Shown: positions 55,601-63,599, counted from the first letter of the stretch. The stretch is DNA of 64,000 nt from Flavobacterium sp. (GCA_014379405.1 JACMLU010000018.1:310001-374000); one strand, 5' to 3'. Translations and numbers: made by a program. Notes: generated by a model not told the origin, from the sequence alone.

Positions 55601-55765
55601 TTTCATCTCGTGAACCGCTTTATTGGTAAACGTAATGGCGAGAATGTTGCGATAGGCATCATTTTTAGGCGCTACGAGAATGATTTTCAGGTACTCTTTA
55701 ACAAGTGCGTAGGTTTTTCCGGAACCTGCCGATGCGTCGTATATGGAGAATGAGGGCCTTTGCAT
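52616..55765 (-). CDS. AddA-like UvrD helicase/nuclease
   Basis: ATP-dependent helicase with a C-terminal nuclease, the likely catalytic subunit of an AddAB/RecBCD-type recombination complex. Walker A is YDASAGSGKTYALV (residues 9-22), motif Ia AITFTNKAVHEMKSRI, motif II FIDEFQDTSEMQW (near residue 390), motif III MIVGDPKQSIYRWRGG, motif V IMTIHKSKGLEF and motif VI LYVALTRAEEQLYV. The C-terminal LLDYKTGT with the upstream D of KPDRMVF forms the PD-(D/E)XK site. 1049 residues. kbl, OmpA and AddB-like genes follow on the same strand. Confidence 0.9.
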   Translation of the reverse strand: MQRPSFSIYDASAGSGKTYALVKEYLKIILVAPKNDAYRNILAITFTNKAVHEMKSRIVGNLSEFAKDEPSQKAQDLMQDLAKETELSIIQIKTKSQQIIKHIIHNYAAFDISTIDKFTHKVIRAFAHDLGLPMTFEVTLDTENLLIEAVDAIIAQAGEDETLTKLLIDFTMEKTDDDKSWDISREILDTGRLVLNENNRNEITHFQDKTIAEFVEIKTKLAEACKVLEKENTAFAETALLLIEKNGIDLKSFSRGTFPNHLQSIVDGKFNPKNKMFREFEDISINKTAKDGAIIENIIPELLQILGTVYKNFEKRDFYKAFLKNITPLSLLNTVSNELTKIQEEQNVLSISEFNAIIHREIQNQPAPFIYERLGERYRHFFIDEFQDTSEMQWQNLIPLIDNATSSEIDGEKGTLMIVGDPKQSIYRWRGGKAEQFIELSKDHNPFNNPEKVLEHLDKNYRSYSQIIGFNNDFFQLLSNEFEHEDYKDLYQNHSHQKTNSKSGGYVNISFIPKIEESEDDDEALDKTELYLLATLNTIQKVKQQGFEYKDIVILTRKRSHGIAVANYLTEQGIPLLSSETLMIQNATEVRFIIYLLKYLKNSSDLEAKAHFLHYVADNIQDTLQVHDFIAQGMDKKQESEFESWLTNFDISLSFQDIRKKSLYESVELIVSKFLNSQNGNAYIQYFLDIVLERDVRNQAGISDFLNYWDKNGEKFSIPSPEGKNAVRIMTIHKSKGLEFQVVIMPFADEDYNRSPKNKLWIDAEVDDFGLPKVLVDNSKAVEGFGEAAKTVYVQKSQEELLDNINVLYVALTRAEEQLYVISDMNLDSKGVARKNNMSTFFVEYLGNKGQFEEEKFEYEFGNPAKLSSESDKTEDVQLIQSVSEVLNPKNIKIAQRESVMWGTHQQDAIEYGNVVHEILSFVKTKADVDFAITKAFESGLINYNQKDMVRKSIQEIVNHSELSICYEDGNEVLNEQTIIQKGGKTIKPDRMVFLQNKEVFLLDYKTGTHNPKYQLQLENYQNAIELMGYKVIKKALIYIGEQINVVNL

Positions 55766-55822
55766 TTAATTTTTGATTTCAGATTAACAGTTTTAATTTC
55801 AGATTTAGTTTCTTTTCCCGAA

Positions 55823-55897
55823 TGCCCTAGCCCTGATGGAAGGGAAAATCCTCGCCATTTTTCTTGGCGAGATTGGAATGACAGCAGGAAAAAGCTC
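55823..55897 (+). repeat. Structured intergenic element, copy B (upstream of sod)
   Basis: Left flank TGCCCTAGCCCTGATGGAAG, clamp AATC (55847-55850), bulged C (55851), stem TCGCCA (55852-55857)/TGGCGA (55865-55870) with a 7-nt T-rich loop, clamp GATT (55871-55874), right flank GGAATGACAGCAGG. Same architecture as copy A at 22286-22378 but a different stem sequence. Confidence 0.7.
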
Positions 55898-55971
55898 TTC
55901 AAAAACAACAACTATCAATTTATTTAATAAAACTATAACGAAATAGAATTTCCTTTTCAAAGTTAAATGTT

Positions 55972-55979
55972 TATTTTTG
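55972..55979 (+). promoter_or_regulatory. -7 promoter box of the superoxide dismutase gene
   Basis: TATTTTTG, 35 nt before the ATG at 56015. Confidence 0.6.
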
Positions 55980-56014
55980 AATAAAATATTTATAAATCAT
56001 TAAACAACTATATT

Positions 56015-56620
56015 ATGGCTTTTGAATTACCACAATTACCTTATGCGTACGACGCATTAGAACCTCATATTGATGCGCGCACGATGGAAATCCATCACAC
56101 GAAACATCATAATGCTTATACTACCAATTTGAATGCTGCAATTGCGGGAACTGAATTGGAAGGTAAAAGTATTGAAGATATCCTAGCAAATTTAGATTTA
56201 AAAAACGGTGCTGTTCGTAACAATGGTGGTGGTTTTTTTAACCACAATTTGTTTTGGACAGTAATGTCTCCAAACGGTGGCGGATTGCCAACAGGTGATG
56301 TAGCAGCTGCTATTGATGCTGCTTTTGGTTCTTTTGATGCTTTTAAAGCTGCTTTTGCAAAAGCTGGAGCAACTCAATTTGGTTCAGGATGGGCTTGGTT
56401 GTGTTTGAAAGATGGAAAATTAGAAGTTTGTGGAACTCCAAATCAAGACAATACTTTGATGCCAGGTGTAGGTTGTGGTGGAACTCCAATCTTAGGAATG
56501 GATGTTTGGGAGCACGCTTACTACTTGAACTACCAAAACAGAAGACCTGATTATATTGAAGCTTTCTTTAATGTAATTAACTGGGATGAAGTAGCTAAAA
56601 GATATGCTGCTGCAAAATAG
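56015..56620 (+). CDS. Fe/Mn superoxide dismutase
   Basis: Converts superoxide to peroxide and oxygen. Metal ligands are expected at the His of [17 protein letters not shown] (near residue 27), NHNLFW (near residue 75), and the Asp and His of [19 protein letters not shown] (near 160-165). 201 residues is standard; no signal peptide, so cytoplasmic. Whether it prefers Fe or Mn cannot be decided by eye. Followed by two stem-loops. Confidence 0.95.
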   Translation: MAFELPQLPYAYDALEPHIDARTMEIHHTKHHNAYTTNLNAAIAGTELEGKSIEDILANLDLKNGAVRNNGGGFFNHNLFWTVMSPNGGGLPTGDVAAAIDAAFGSFDAFKAAFAKAGATQFGSGWAWLCLKDGKLEVCGTPNQDNTLMPGVGCGGTPILGMDVWEHAYYLNYQNRRPDYIEAFFNVINWDEVAKRYAAAK

Positions 56621-56647
56621 TCTATTTTTAAAATAGACTTTTAGAGG

Positions 56648-56688
56648 ATAGACGGATAGACTGAAAAGTTTGTTCGTCTATTTTTTTG
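56648..56688 (+). terminator. Terminator after sod
   Basis: Stem ATAGACG/CGTCTAT with a long partly paired loop and a T run. Confidence 0.55.
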
Positions 56689-56719
56689 TCTAAAAAAATC
56701 CTTGACTTTATTCCAATAA

Positions 56720-56746
56720 AAAAGGTGAAATTTCTTTCACCCTTTT
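56720..56746. terminator. Second stem-loop after sod
   Basis: Stem AAAAGGTGAAA/TTTCACCCTTTT with a 4-nt loop; A run left, T run right, so it can terminate both ways. Confidence 0.7.
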
Positions 56747-56874
56747 TGCCCCAAATCTACCATAAACTTAACCTACTAATATTATGGTGAGTCAAAGATA
56801 TAATCACAATCGTCTTTTGGCAAATAAAATAGATGAAATGCTCAAATAGTCGTTGAAATACTTAATCTCAAGAT

Positions 56875-58773
56875 TTAATATGCTCTAGCATTTTTACCTT
56901 CATAAAAATTCATAAACGCCTTATTTACAACACGATTCCCTCCAGGGGTTGGATAATCTCCGGTGAAGTACCAATCTCCTAAATTTTTAGGACAAGCGAT
57001 ATGTAAATCTTCAACCGTTTGAAAAATGATTTTCACTTCGGCATTAATTTCTGGCGAACTCAACAGTTGTGCAATTTTATCCGAAACTTCCTGCGGCTTA
57101 AATGGTGCGTATATTTCGGTAACAAAATTGACCACATCGTTGTCGTGTAAATCTTCCTGTTTTTTACATTTAATGTAAACCTCATCAACAATATGGTACA
57201 AGTTTCTTTCTTTCAATAACTCTAAAGCAGCCTGAAAAGCGATTAAACCTTCTAGTTTTGCCATATCGATTCCATAACAATCCGGATAACGAATTTGCGG
57301 CGCCGATGAAACGATAACAATACTTTTTGGTTTCAAACGATCCATCATTTTGATGATACTCATTTTAAGCGTTGTTCCTCGCACGATGCTGTCGTCAATA
57401 ATTACCAAATTGTCTGTTGGCTTAATTACACCATAGGTAACATCATAAACGTGGGCTACCAAATCATTACGACTGCTGTCTTCGGTAATGAAAGTTCGCA
57501 ATTTTGCGTCTTTGATGGCTACTTTTTCAGTTCTGATTTTTACCGAAAGGATTTCCTCTAGTTTTTCCTTGGTTAATTTTTTTCTGTTTTCAAGAATATA
57601 ATTATTTTTTCGTTGATTCAAGAAATCTTGTGCTGCTTCGACCATTCCGTAGAAAGATGTTTCGGCAGTATTTGGAATGTAAGAGAAAACTGTATTGTCA
57701 GTATCGTCACCAATGGCATTTAAAACCGCTGGGAGAATTAATTTTCCCAAATTTTTTCTTTCTTGGTATATTTCGGCGTCGCTTCCACGAGAGAAATAAA
57801 TTCTTTCGAAAGAACAGGCTTTTTTCACGGTTGGAGTAAGGATTTCTTGCTCAGTTACCGTTCCATTTTTCTTGATGATTAAGGCATTTCCTGGTTGTAG
57901 TTCCTGTACTTTTTCAAAATCTACATTAAATACCGTTTGAATAACTGGACGTTCCGAAGCTACTACTACAATTTCATCATCTTCATAAAAATAGGCTGGG
58001 CGGATTCCTGCTGGATCTCTGAAAACAAAGGCATCTCCGTGACCCAATAGTCCTGCCATAGCATAACCTCCATCCAAATTTTTAGAGGCTCTTCTCAAAA
58101 TTCTAGCAACATCCAATTTTTCGGCGATTACAGGCGATGCTTCTCTTTTGTTTAATCCATTATTCTTGCATTCTTGATACAAATCGGTTACAGCATTGTC
58201 CAAGAAGTGTCCAATTTTTTCCATTACCGTTACTGTATCAGCCATTTCTTTTGGATGCTGACCTAAATCGATAAGGTTTTGAAAAAGCTCTTTTACGTTG
58301 GTCATATTAAAATTTCCGGCCAAAATCAGGTTTCGGTGCATCCAGTTATTCTGACGTAAAAAAGGGTGAACACTTTCGATACTGTTTTTTCCAAAAGTTC
58401 CGTAACGAACGTGGCCTAAAAACAATTCTCCTAAATATGGAATCATTTTTTTTTGCAAAGCCACATCGTCAAGATATTCAGGATGCAATGCCAATTCTTC
58501 ATTTATCCTGTCATTTATCTGGGCAAATACATCTTGAATAGGCTGTGCTTCATTCGAACGCACACGGCTAATGTATCTTTCTCCTGGTTCCACATCAAGT
58601 TTAATACTTGCAAAACCTGCTCCGTCCTGCCCACGATTGTGTTGCTTTTCCATAAGGAGGTACATTTTCTGTATTCCGTAGAAAGCCGATCCGTATTTAT
58701 CTTTGTAGAATTCTAACGGTTTCTTTAATCTTAAAAGGGCAATCCCGCATTCATGTTTAATTGCGTCGCTCAT
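56875..58773 (-). CDS. Amidophosphoribosyltransferase-like protein (long PurF paralogue)
   Basis: Class II glutamine amidotransferase fused to a phosphoribosyltransferase domain. The Ntn nucleophile is Cys9 (KHECGIALLRL), implying removal of an 8-residue propeptide, followed by NRGQDGAGFA and GHVRYGTFGK. The PRTase loop is LVIIDDSIVRGTTLKMS (near residue 440). 632 residues exceeds the usual 470-510 of PurF; the extra C-terminal part carries NLGDWYFTGDYPTPGGNRVVNKAFMNFYEG. Homologues are annotated as amidophosphoribosyltransferase in Flavobacteria, but whether it is the purine enzyme or a paralogue cannot be settled here. A purine context (purN) is 1.5 kb away. Confidence 0.82.
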   Translation of the reverse strand: MSDAIKHECGIALLRLKKPLEFYKDKYGSAFYGIQKMYLLMEKQHNRGQDGAGFASIKLDVEPGERYISRVRSNEAQPIQDVFAQINDRINEELALHPEYLDDVALQKKMIPYLGELFLGHVRYGTFGKNSIESVHPFLRQNNWMHRNLILAGNFNMTNVKELFQNLIDLGQHPKEMADTVTVMEKIGHFLDNAVTDLYQECKNNGLNKREASPVIAEKLDVARILRRASKNLDGGYAMAGLLGHGDAFVFRDPAGIRPAYFYEDDEIVVVASERPVIQTVFNVDFEKVQELQPGNALIIKKNGTVTEQEILTPTVKKACSFERIYFSRGSDAEIYQERKNLGKLILPAVLNAIGDDTDNTVFSYIPNTAETSFYGMVEAAQDFLNQRKNNYILENRKKLTKEKLEEILSVKIRTEKVAIKDAKLRTFITEDSSRNDLVAHVYDVTYGVIKPTDNLVIIDDSIVRGTTLKMSIIKMMDRLKPKSIVIVSSAPQIRYPDCYGIDMAKLEGLIAFQAALELLKERNLYHIVDEVYIKCKKQEDLHDNDVVNFVTEIYAPFKPQEVSDKIAQLLSSPEINAEVKIIFQTVEDLHIACPKNLGDWYFTGDYPTPGGNRVVNKAFMNFYEGKNARAY

Positions 58774-58803
58774 TGTATAGTAGTTGTAGTTGATTTCTAT
58801 TGA

Positions 58804-58826
58804 AAAAGCCCCGTTTCCGAGGCTTC
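58804..58826 (-). terminator. Terminator after the PfkB gene
   Basis: Stem AAGCCTCG/CGGGGCTT with a GAAA loop on the reverse strand, followed by T residues. Confidence 0.8.
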
Positions 58827-58837
58827 ATAATTTTGCA

Positions 58838-59761
58838 TTATATTTCTATGTCAAATTGGGTCAATGCCTTGAATTGCTTCAATCTCGACACCACTTCTTC
58901 TTTTTCTAATCCGACCATTCTTTCAGTCCCAAATTTTTCTACACAGAATGAAGCTAAATTAGAACCATAAATGATGGCGTTCTTCATATTTTCAAATGAT
59001 ATGTTTTCGCTTTGGGTTAAGTATCCGGCAAACCCTCCTGCAAATGTATCTCCCGCTCCCGTTGGATCAAAAACTTCTTCCAATGGCAATGCTGGTGCAA
59101 AGAAAATTTGATGGTTATGAAACAATAAAGCACCGTGTTCTCCTTTTTTAATCACCACATATTTGGGCCCCATTGCGTGGATTTTTACAGCCGCCTTTAC
59201 CAATGAATATTCTCCTGATAGTTGTCTGGCTTCCTCATCGTTGATGGTAATAACATCGACACGTTTAATAACTTCCATTAATTCAGGCAACGCACAATCC
59301 ATCCAGAAATTCATTGTATCTAAAACCACTAATTTTGGTTTCACGTCCATTTGGTCTAAAACGCTGCTTTGTACCAATGGGTGCAAATTTCCAAGCATTA
59401 CGACATCGGCAGTTTTAAAGTTTTGAGGGACTTTTGGCTGAAAATCGGCCAATACATTCAACTCGGTAGCCAAAGTATCTCTTGAGTTCAAATCGTTGTG
59501 GTACAAACCGCTCCAAAAGAAGGTTTTACCACCTTTAACTACTTCAAGACCTGAAATATCAATGTTTCTATCGGTCAATAAATCCAAATATTCTTGTGGA
59601 AAATCATCGCCAACAACAGAAACAATAGCAGATTGAAGGTTAAAATGAGAAGCAGAAAGTCCTATATAAGTTCCAGCACCACCCAATATTTTGTCAGTTT
59701 TGCCAAAAGGCGTTTCAATAGCGTCGAAAGCAACCGTTCCAACTATCAATAATTTATTCAT
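58838..59761 (-). CDS. PfkB-family sugar or nucleoside kinase
   Basis: Ribokinase-fold kinase. It starts LLIVGTVAFDAIETPFG, with the substrate Gly-rich loop KILGGAGTYIGLSASHF and the catalytic Asp/anion hole in DPTGAGDTFAGGFAGYL (near residue 240). 307 residues. Adenosine-kinase-like members with this VGTVAFDxIETPFG start are widespread in many phyla and their substrate is not settled. It lies upstream of the PurF-like gene on the same strand. Its promoter sits in a degenerate octamer array. Confidence 0.87.
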   Translation of the reverse strand: MNKLLIVGTVAFDAIETPFGKTDKILGGAGTYIGLSASHFNLQSAIVSVVGDDFPQEYLDLLTDRNIDISGLEVVKGGKTFFWSGLYHNDLNSRDTLATELNVLADFQPKVPQNFKTADVVMLGNLHPLVQSSVLDQMDVKPKLVVLDTMNFWMDCALPELMEVIKRVDVITINDEEARQLSGEYSLVKAAVKIHAMGPKYVVIKKGEHGALLFHNHQIFFAPALPLEEVFDPTGAGDTFAGGFAGYLTQSENISFENMKNAIIYGSNLASFCVEKFGTERMVGLEKEEVVSRLKQFKALTQFDIEI

Positions 59762-59784
59762 TCTTTGTGATTCGAATTAAGCGG

Positions 59785-59792
59785 CAAAGATA
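59785..59792 (-). promoter_or_regulatory. -7 promoter box of the PfkB gene
   Basis: TATCTTTG on the reverse strand, 23 nt before the ATG at 59761, in phase with the upstream octamer array. Confidence 0.6.
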
Positions 59793-59834
59793 GTTCATAA
59801 GTTTTATAGTTGCAAAGTTTGCAAGTCTCAAAGT
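59787..59834 (-). repeat. Six degenerate octamers starting ACT, leading into the PfkB promoter
   Basis: On the reverse strand: ACTTTGAG, ACTTGCAA, ACTTTGCA, ACTATAAA, ACTTATGA, ACTATCTT. On the + strand AGT recurs at 59792, 59800, 59808, 59816, 59824 and 59832, an exact 8-bp period. Related to the rbfA array at 18851-18882. Confidence 0.75.
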
Positions 59835-59836
59835 TT

Positions 59837-60316
59837 TCATAAAATTTTACCCTCTTCTTTTTCATAGAAGACATCCACAGAAAGTGTTTTTTGACTAGAG
59901 GCAAAGACCGCCAATTCATCGCAACGCTCATTTTGGGGATGATTATTATGGCCTTTAATCCATTTGAAATCGACTTGGTGTTTACGGTAAACTATTAAAA
60001 AGCGTTTCCACAAATCAGAATTTTTTCTGTCTACAAAACCTTTTTTCTCCCAGCCAAAAACCCATTTCTTCAAAACAGAATCTACAACATATTTGGAATC
60101 AGAAACTACCAATACTTTCATATTCAGATTTTTTAGTTTTTCGAGACCCACAATTACTGCCAATAACTCCATTCTATTATTGGTTGTCAGACGAAAACCT
60201 TCGTAGAATTCCTTCTTGTGTGGAGTCCCCACCAATTCCATAACAACGCCATAACCACCACGACCGGGATTGCCTTTGGCTGCACCATCAGTATATATAT
60301 GTACGTTGTGTTCCAA
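59837..60316 (-). CDS. rnhA: Ribonuclease HI
   Basis: Degrades the RNA of RNA-DNA hybrids. Active-site residues are D10 (IYTDGAAKGNPGRGGYG), the Glu of NNRMELLAVI, the Asp of VVSDSKYVVDS and the final Asp in NERCDELA. It starts at a TTG (60316) only 2 nt after purN, so translation is probably coupled. 159 residues; 'KGHN' in IKGHNNHPQNE confirms the type 1 enzyme. Confidence 0.95.
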   Translation of the reverse strand: MEHNVHIYTDGAAKGNPGRGGYGVVMELVGTPHKKEFYEGFRLTTNNRMELLAVIVGLEKLKNLNMKVLVVSDSKYVVDSVLKKWVFGWEKKGFVDRKNSDLWKRFLIVYRKHQVDFKWIKGHNNHPQNERCDELAVFASSQKTLSVDVFYEKEEGKIL

Positions 60317-60317
60317 T

Positions 60318-60338
60318 TTTAGAATTTAGAATTTAGAA
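60318..60338. repeat. Three tandem heptamers TTTAGAA at the purN/rnhA border
   Basis: Three perfect 7-bp copies that, on the reverse strand, encode the last residues and stop of PurN (ILNSKF) and abut the rnhA TTG start. Confidence 0.8.
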
Positions 60339-60888
60339 TTTGTTCTACTATAGATGGGAAAAATTGCTGTTCTAATTCGTGTATTTTGGCCGCTACTTCA
60401 TCTGGAGTTTCTGATCCTGATAAAAGAACTTCTTTTTGAAAAATAATATTTCCTTCATCATAATTCTCATTAACATAATGAATGGTGATGCCGGTTTCCT
60501 TTTCCTTGTTTTCGACAACGGCTTTGTGAACATTACTTCCATACATCCCTTTTCCACCATATTTTGGCAACAAGGCAGGATGTACGTTTATAATTTTATC
60601 GGGATACTGTGCCACAATATTTTCGGGAAATTTTAATAAAAATCCGGCAAGAACGATCAAATCAGGCTGTAAAGCATTTAATTTTTGTAATACTTTACTT
60701 TCAATAAAATCTTCTTTATTGAAAATCTCTGTTGGAACTTGAAAATTTTTGGCTCTTTCAATTACATATGCTTTTGGGTTGTTCGTAAAAATAGAAACGA
60801 CTGTCCCAGTATTGCTATTATTAAAGTATTTTATAATATTTTCAGCATTAGTACCCGATCCGGAAGCAAAAATTACAATTTTTTTCAT
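60319..60888 (-). CDS. purN: Phosphoribosylglycinamide formyltransferase
   Basis: Transfers formyl from 10-formyl-THF to GAR in purine synthesis. The ATG at 60888 (MKKIVIFASGSGTNAENI) is preferred over an upstream frame extension that has no family similarity. Substrate motifs are the N-terminal GSGTN, VLAGFLLKFPENIV, the catalytic Asn/His in IINVHPALLPKYGGKGMYG and the Asp of YVNENYDEGNIIFQ. 189 residues is normal. Overlap with rnhA by a heptamer array. Confidence 0.95.
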   Translation of the reverse strand: MKKIVIFASGSGTNAENIIKYFNNSNTGTVVSIFTNNPKAYVIERAKNFQVPTEIFNKEDFIESKVLQKLNALQPDLIVLAGFLLKFPENIVAQYPDKIINVHPALLPKYGGKGMYGSNVHKAVVENKEKETGITIHYVNENYDEGNIIFQKEVLLSGSETPDEVAAKIHELEQQFFPSIVEQILNSKF

Positions 60889-61025
60889 ATTCAAACAGAT
60901 TTCAATTATGCAAAAAAAAGAATAAAAAGTGATAATAAATAACATTGCAGCCTCTTTGTGAAATTTATTTTATAAATTAGCTGTCACATTTATTAACTAA
61001 ATAGTTGTTTTCAAATAAAGTTTTT

Positions 61026-61033
61026 TATTTTTG
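61026..61033 (+). promoter_or_regulatory. -7 promoter box of acpP
   Basis: TATTTTTG, 29 nt before the ATG at 61063, with a TTG element about 18 nt further upstream. Confidence 0.6.
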
Positions 61034-61062
61034 CCAACAATTAAAATTTAAAATTAAAGATT

Positions 61063-61299
61063 ATGTCAGACATTGCATCAAGAGTAAAAGCGATTATCGT
61101 AGACAAATTAGGTGTTGACGAAAACGAAGTTGTAACAGAAGCTAGCTTCACTAATGATTTAGGAGCTGACTCATTAGACACTGTAGAGCTTATTATGGAG
61201 TTCGAAAAAGAATTTGACATTCAAATTCCAGACGATCAAGCAGAAAATATCGCTACTGTTGGTCAAGCAATTTCTTATATCGAAGAAGCTAAGAAATAA
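61063..61299 (+). CDS. acpP: Acyl carrier protein
   Basis: Carries growing acyl chains on 4'-phosphopantetheine attached to S37 ([10 protein letters not shown]). 78 residues, acidic, four-helix family layout. It precedes fabF, but a strong stem-loop terminator lies between them, so acpP can be expressed at a higher level. Confidence 0.97.
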   Translation: MSDIASRVKAIIVDKLGVDENEVVTEASFTNDLGADSLDTVELIMEFEKEFDIQIPDDQAENIATVGQAISYIEEAKK

Positions 61300-61304
61300 T
61301 AATA

Positions 61305-61348
61305 AAACACCCGTTTGCACTATTGTAAACGGGTGTTATTATTTTTTA
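61305..61348 (+). terminator. Terminator between acpP and fabF
   Basis: Stem AACACCCGTTT/AAACGGGTGTT followed by a T-rich stretch. Confidence 0.85.
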
Positions 61349-61476
61349 AATTAAATTCCGGATTGAAATTCAATCAAAAATGATATTTATATTATAACAC
61401 CCATAGCTCTTTTGTGATATCAATACAGCAAGAAAGCATGGGTTTTATTTGTTTAAAAATACTAATTAAATAAATT

Positions 61477-62730
61477 ATGGAATTAAGGCGAGTTGTTGTA
61501 ACAGGTCTAGGTGCTCTTACCCCTATTGGAAACAATATTCAAGAGTATTGGAACGGGCTTATTAACGGCGTTAGTGGAGCTGCTCCTATTACCTATTATG
61601 ACCCTTCAAAGTTTAGAACCCATTTTGCCTGCGAAGTAAAAAACTTCAATGTTGAAGACTTCATTGATAGAAAAGAGGCTCGAAAAATGGATCGTTATGC
61701 ACAATACGCATTGGTTGCAGCTGAGGAAGCTGTAAAAGATGCTGGTTTCAATTTTGAAAAATTAGACAAAGACAGAGTCGGTGTAATTTGGGGTTCAGGT
61801 ATTGGTGGTTTAGAAACTTTTCAAAACGAAGTACTAAACTTTGCTGCCGGTGATGGAACTCCAAAATTCAACCCCTTCTTTATACCTAAAATGATTGCCG
61901 ATATTGCTGGTGGTAACATCTCTATTAAATACGGTTTTAGAGGCCCAAATTTCACAACAGTTTCAGCTTGTGCTTCATCTACAAATGCCATTATTGATGC
62001 TTTCAATTATATTCGATTGGGACATGCAGATGCAATGGTAACTGGAGGTTCAGAAGCAGCAGTAACTATTGCTGGAATGGGAGGATTTAATGCTATGCAT
62101 GCCCTTTCAACTCGAAATGACGATCCAAAAACCGCATCAAGACCTATGGACAAAGACCGTGATGGATTTGTTTTAGGTGAAGGTGCCGGGGCTTTAATCC
62201 TTGAAGAATATGAACACGCTATATCTCGTGGAGCAACCATTTATTGCGAAATTGGTGGCGGTGGAATGTCGGCAGATGCGTATCATATTACAGCTCCTCA
62301 TCCAGAAGGATTGGGCGCAAAAAATGTGATGTTGAACTGCTTGAGAGATGCAGGATTAAAACCTACCGATGTCGACGGAGTGAATATGCATGGAACTTCA
62401 ACACCGCTTGGTGACTTTGCAGAATCTAAAGCAATTGAACATGTTTTTGGAGAACATGCTTATACAATGAATTTGAATTCCACAAAATCAATGACAGGGC
62501 ACTTACTTGGAGCTGCTGGTGCAATAGAAACCATATCTTCTATCCTTTCGATAAAATATGGAATTATTCCTCCAACTATCAATCATTTTACCGATGATGA
62601 AAACATTAATTCTAAGCTAAACTTTACTTTTAATGTTGCCCAAAAAAGAGATGTAAATGTCTTGATGAGCAATACTTTTGGTTTTGGAGGACACAATGCT
62701 TGTGTATTGGTAAAAAAACTGGATTACTAA
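61477..62730 (+). CDS. fabF: Beta-ketoacyl-ACP synthase II
   Basis: Elongates fatty acids by condensing acyl-ACP with malonyl-ACP. It starts LRRVVVTGLGALTPIGNN. The catalytic Cys is in TVSACASSTNAI (near residue 164), and the two His lie in NMHGTSTPLGD and STKSMTGHLLGAAGA. GFGGHNACV closes the protein. 417 residues is standard. rnc follows after 14 nt. Confidence 0.97.
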   Translation: MELRRVVVTGLGALTPIGNNIQEYWNGLINGVSGAAPITYYDPSKFRTHFACEVKNFNVEDFIDRKEARKMDRYAQYALVAAEEAVKDAGFNFEKLDKDRVGVIWGSGIGGLETFQNEVLNFAAGDGTPKFNPFFIPKMIADIAGGNISIKYGFRGPNFTTVSACASSTNAIIDAFNYIRLGHADAMVTGGSEAAVTIAGMGGFNAMHALSTRNDDPKTASRPMDKDRDGFVLGEGAGALILEEYEHAISRGATIYCEIGGGGMSADAYHITAPHPEGLGAKNVMLNCLRDAGLKPTDVDGVNMHGTSTPLGDFAESKAIEHVFGEHAYTMNLNSTKSMTGHLLGAAGAIETISSILSIKYGIIPPTINHFTDDENINSKLNFTFNVAQKRDVNVLMSNTFGFGGHNACVLVKKLDY

Positions 62731-62744
62731 TTATATAATTGCAA

Positions 62745-63485
62745 ATGCGTATAATTAGAAAAATATTTACGAAATCCCGTTCTCTTGAAGACGGGATTTT
62801 TTTTGATGCTATACGTGAAATCTTGGGTTTTGACCCAAAAAATCTCGAATACTATAAAAAAGCGTTTACGCATCGCTCCTCGAATAAGCAAGACAAACAA
62901 GGAAATGCAATTAATTATGAACGTCTGGAATTTCTGGGCGATGCGATGTTAAGCTCTGTAATTGCCGCACATTTGTTCAACAAAGCTCCTGCGGGTGACG
63001 AAGGTTATCTCACAAAAATGAGGTCAAAAATCGTTAGTAGAGAACATTTAAACGAATTGGGAAAAGATTTAAATCTTATTCGATTCATCGAAAGCAAGGT
63101 TCCAGTACAACATTTTGGAGAAAATATTCACGGTAACATTTTTGAATCACTGGTTGGCGCAATTTATCTAGACAGAGGCTACGAATACTGCGAAAAATTC
63201 ATTCAGAAAAGAGTCGTAATTCCATATGTGGACATTGCCAGATTGGAAGGAAAAGTAATCAGTTATAAAAGCTTGCTTATTGAATGGTGTCAAAAAGAAA
63301 AAAAACAATTTCATTATGACATATTCGAAGATAACGGAATAGATGGACAACGATTATTTGGTGTAAAATTAAGTATCGATGATAAAGTAATTGCAAAAGC
63401 AAGAGCAACCTCTAAAAAGAAAGCAGAAGAAAAAGCATCTCAACGCGCTTATTTTGCATTTCAAAAAAAAATTGACAATAAATAA
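62745..63485 (+). CDS. rnc: Ribonuclease III
   Basis: Cleaves double-stranded RNA in rRNA and mRNA processing. The ATG at 62745 (MRIIRKIFTKSRSLEDG) is preferred over a TTG two codons earlier. Catalytic signature ERLEFLGDAMLSSVI (near residue 64), then GNIFESLVGAIYLDRG with the second acidic site, and a C-terminal dsRNA-binding domain (ISYKSLLIEWCQKEKKQ...ATSKKKAEEKASQRAYF). 246 residues. Cotranscribed with fabF. Confidence 0.95.
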   Translation: MRIIRKIFTKSRSLEDGIFFDAIREILGFDPKNLEYYKKAFTHRSSNKQDKQGNAINYERLEFLGDAMLSSVIAAHLFNKAPAGDEGYLTKMRSKIVSREHLNELGKDLNLIRFIESKVPVQHFGENIHGNIFESLVGAIYLDRGYEYCEKFIQKRVVIPYVDIARLEGKVISYKSLLIEWCQKEKKQFHYDIFEDNGIDGQRLFGVKLSIDDKVIAKARATSKKKAEEKASQRAYFAFQKKIDNK

Positions 63486-63572
63486 CTACAATGTCGTGAA
63501 AACTAAAACGTTTTCGTTTACAATATAACAAAATCATCCAATTTGAGAGGCCAATGCTTCCGATAGAAATAC

Positions 63573-63580
63573 TATATTTG
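63573..63580 (+). promoter_or_regulatory. -7 promoter box of the IPExxxVDY gene
   Basis: TATATTTG, 19 nt before the ATG at 63600. Confidence 0.6.
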
Positions 63581-63599
63581 CATCTTATTTTTTCACGAA

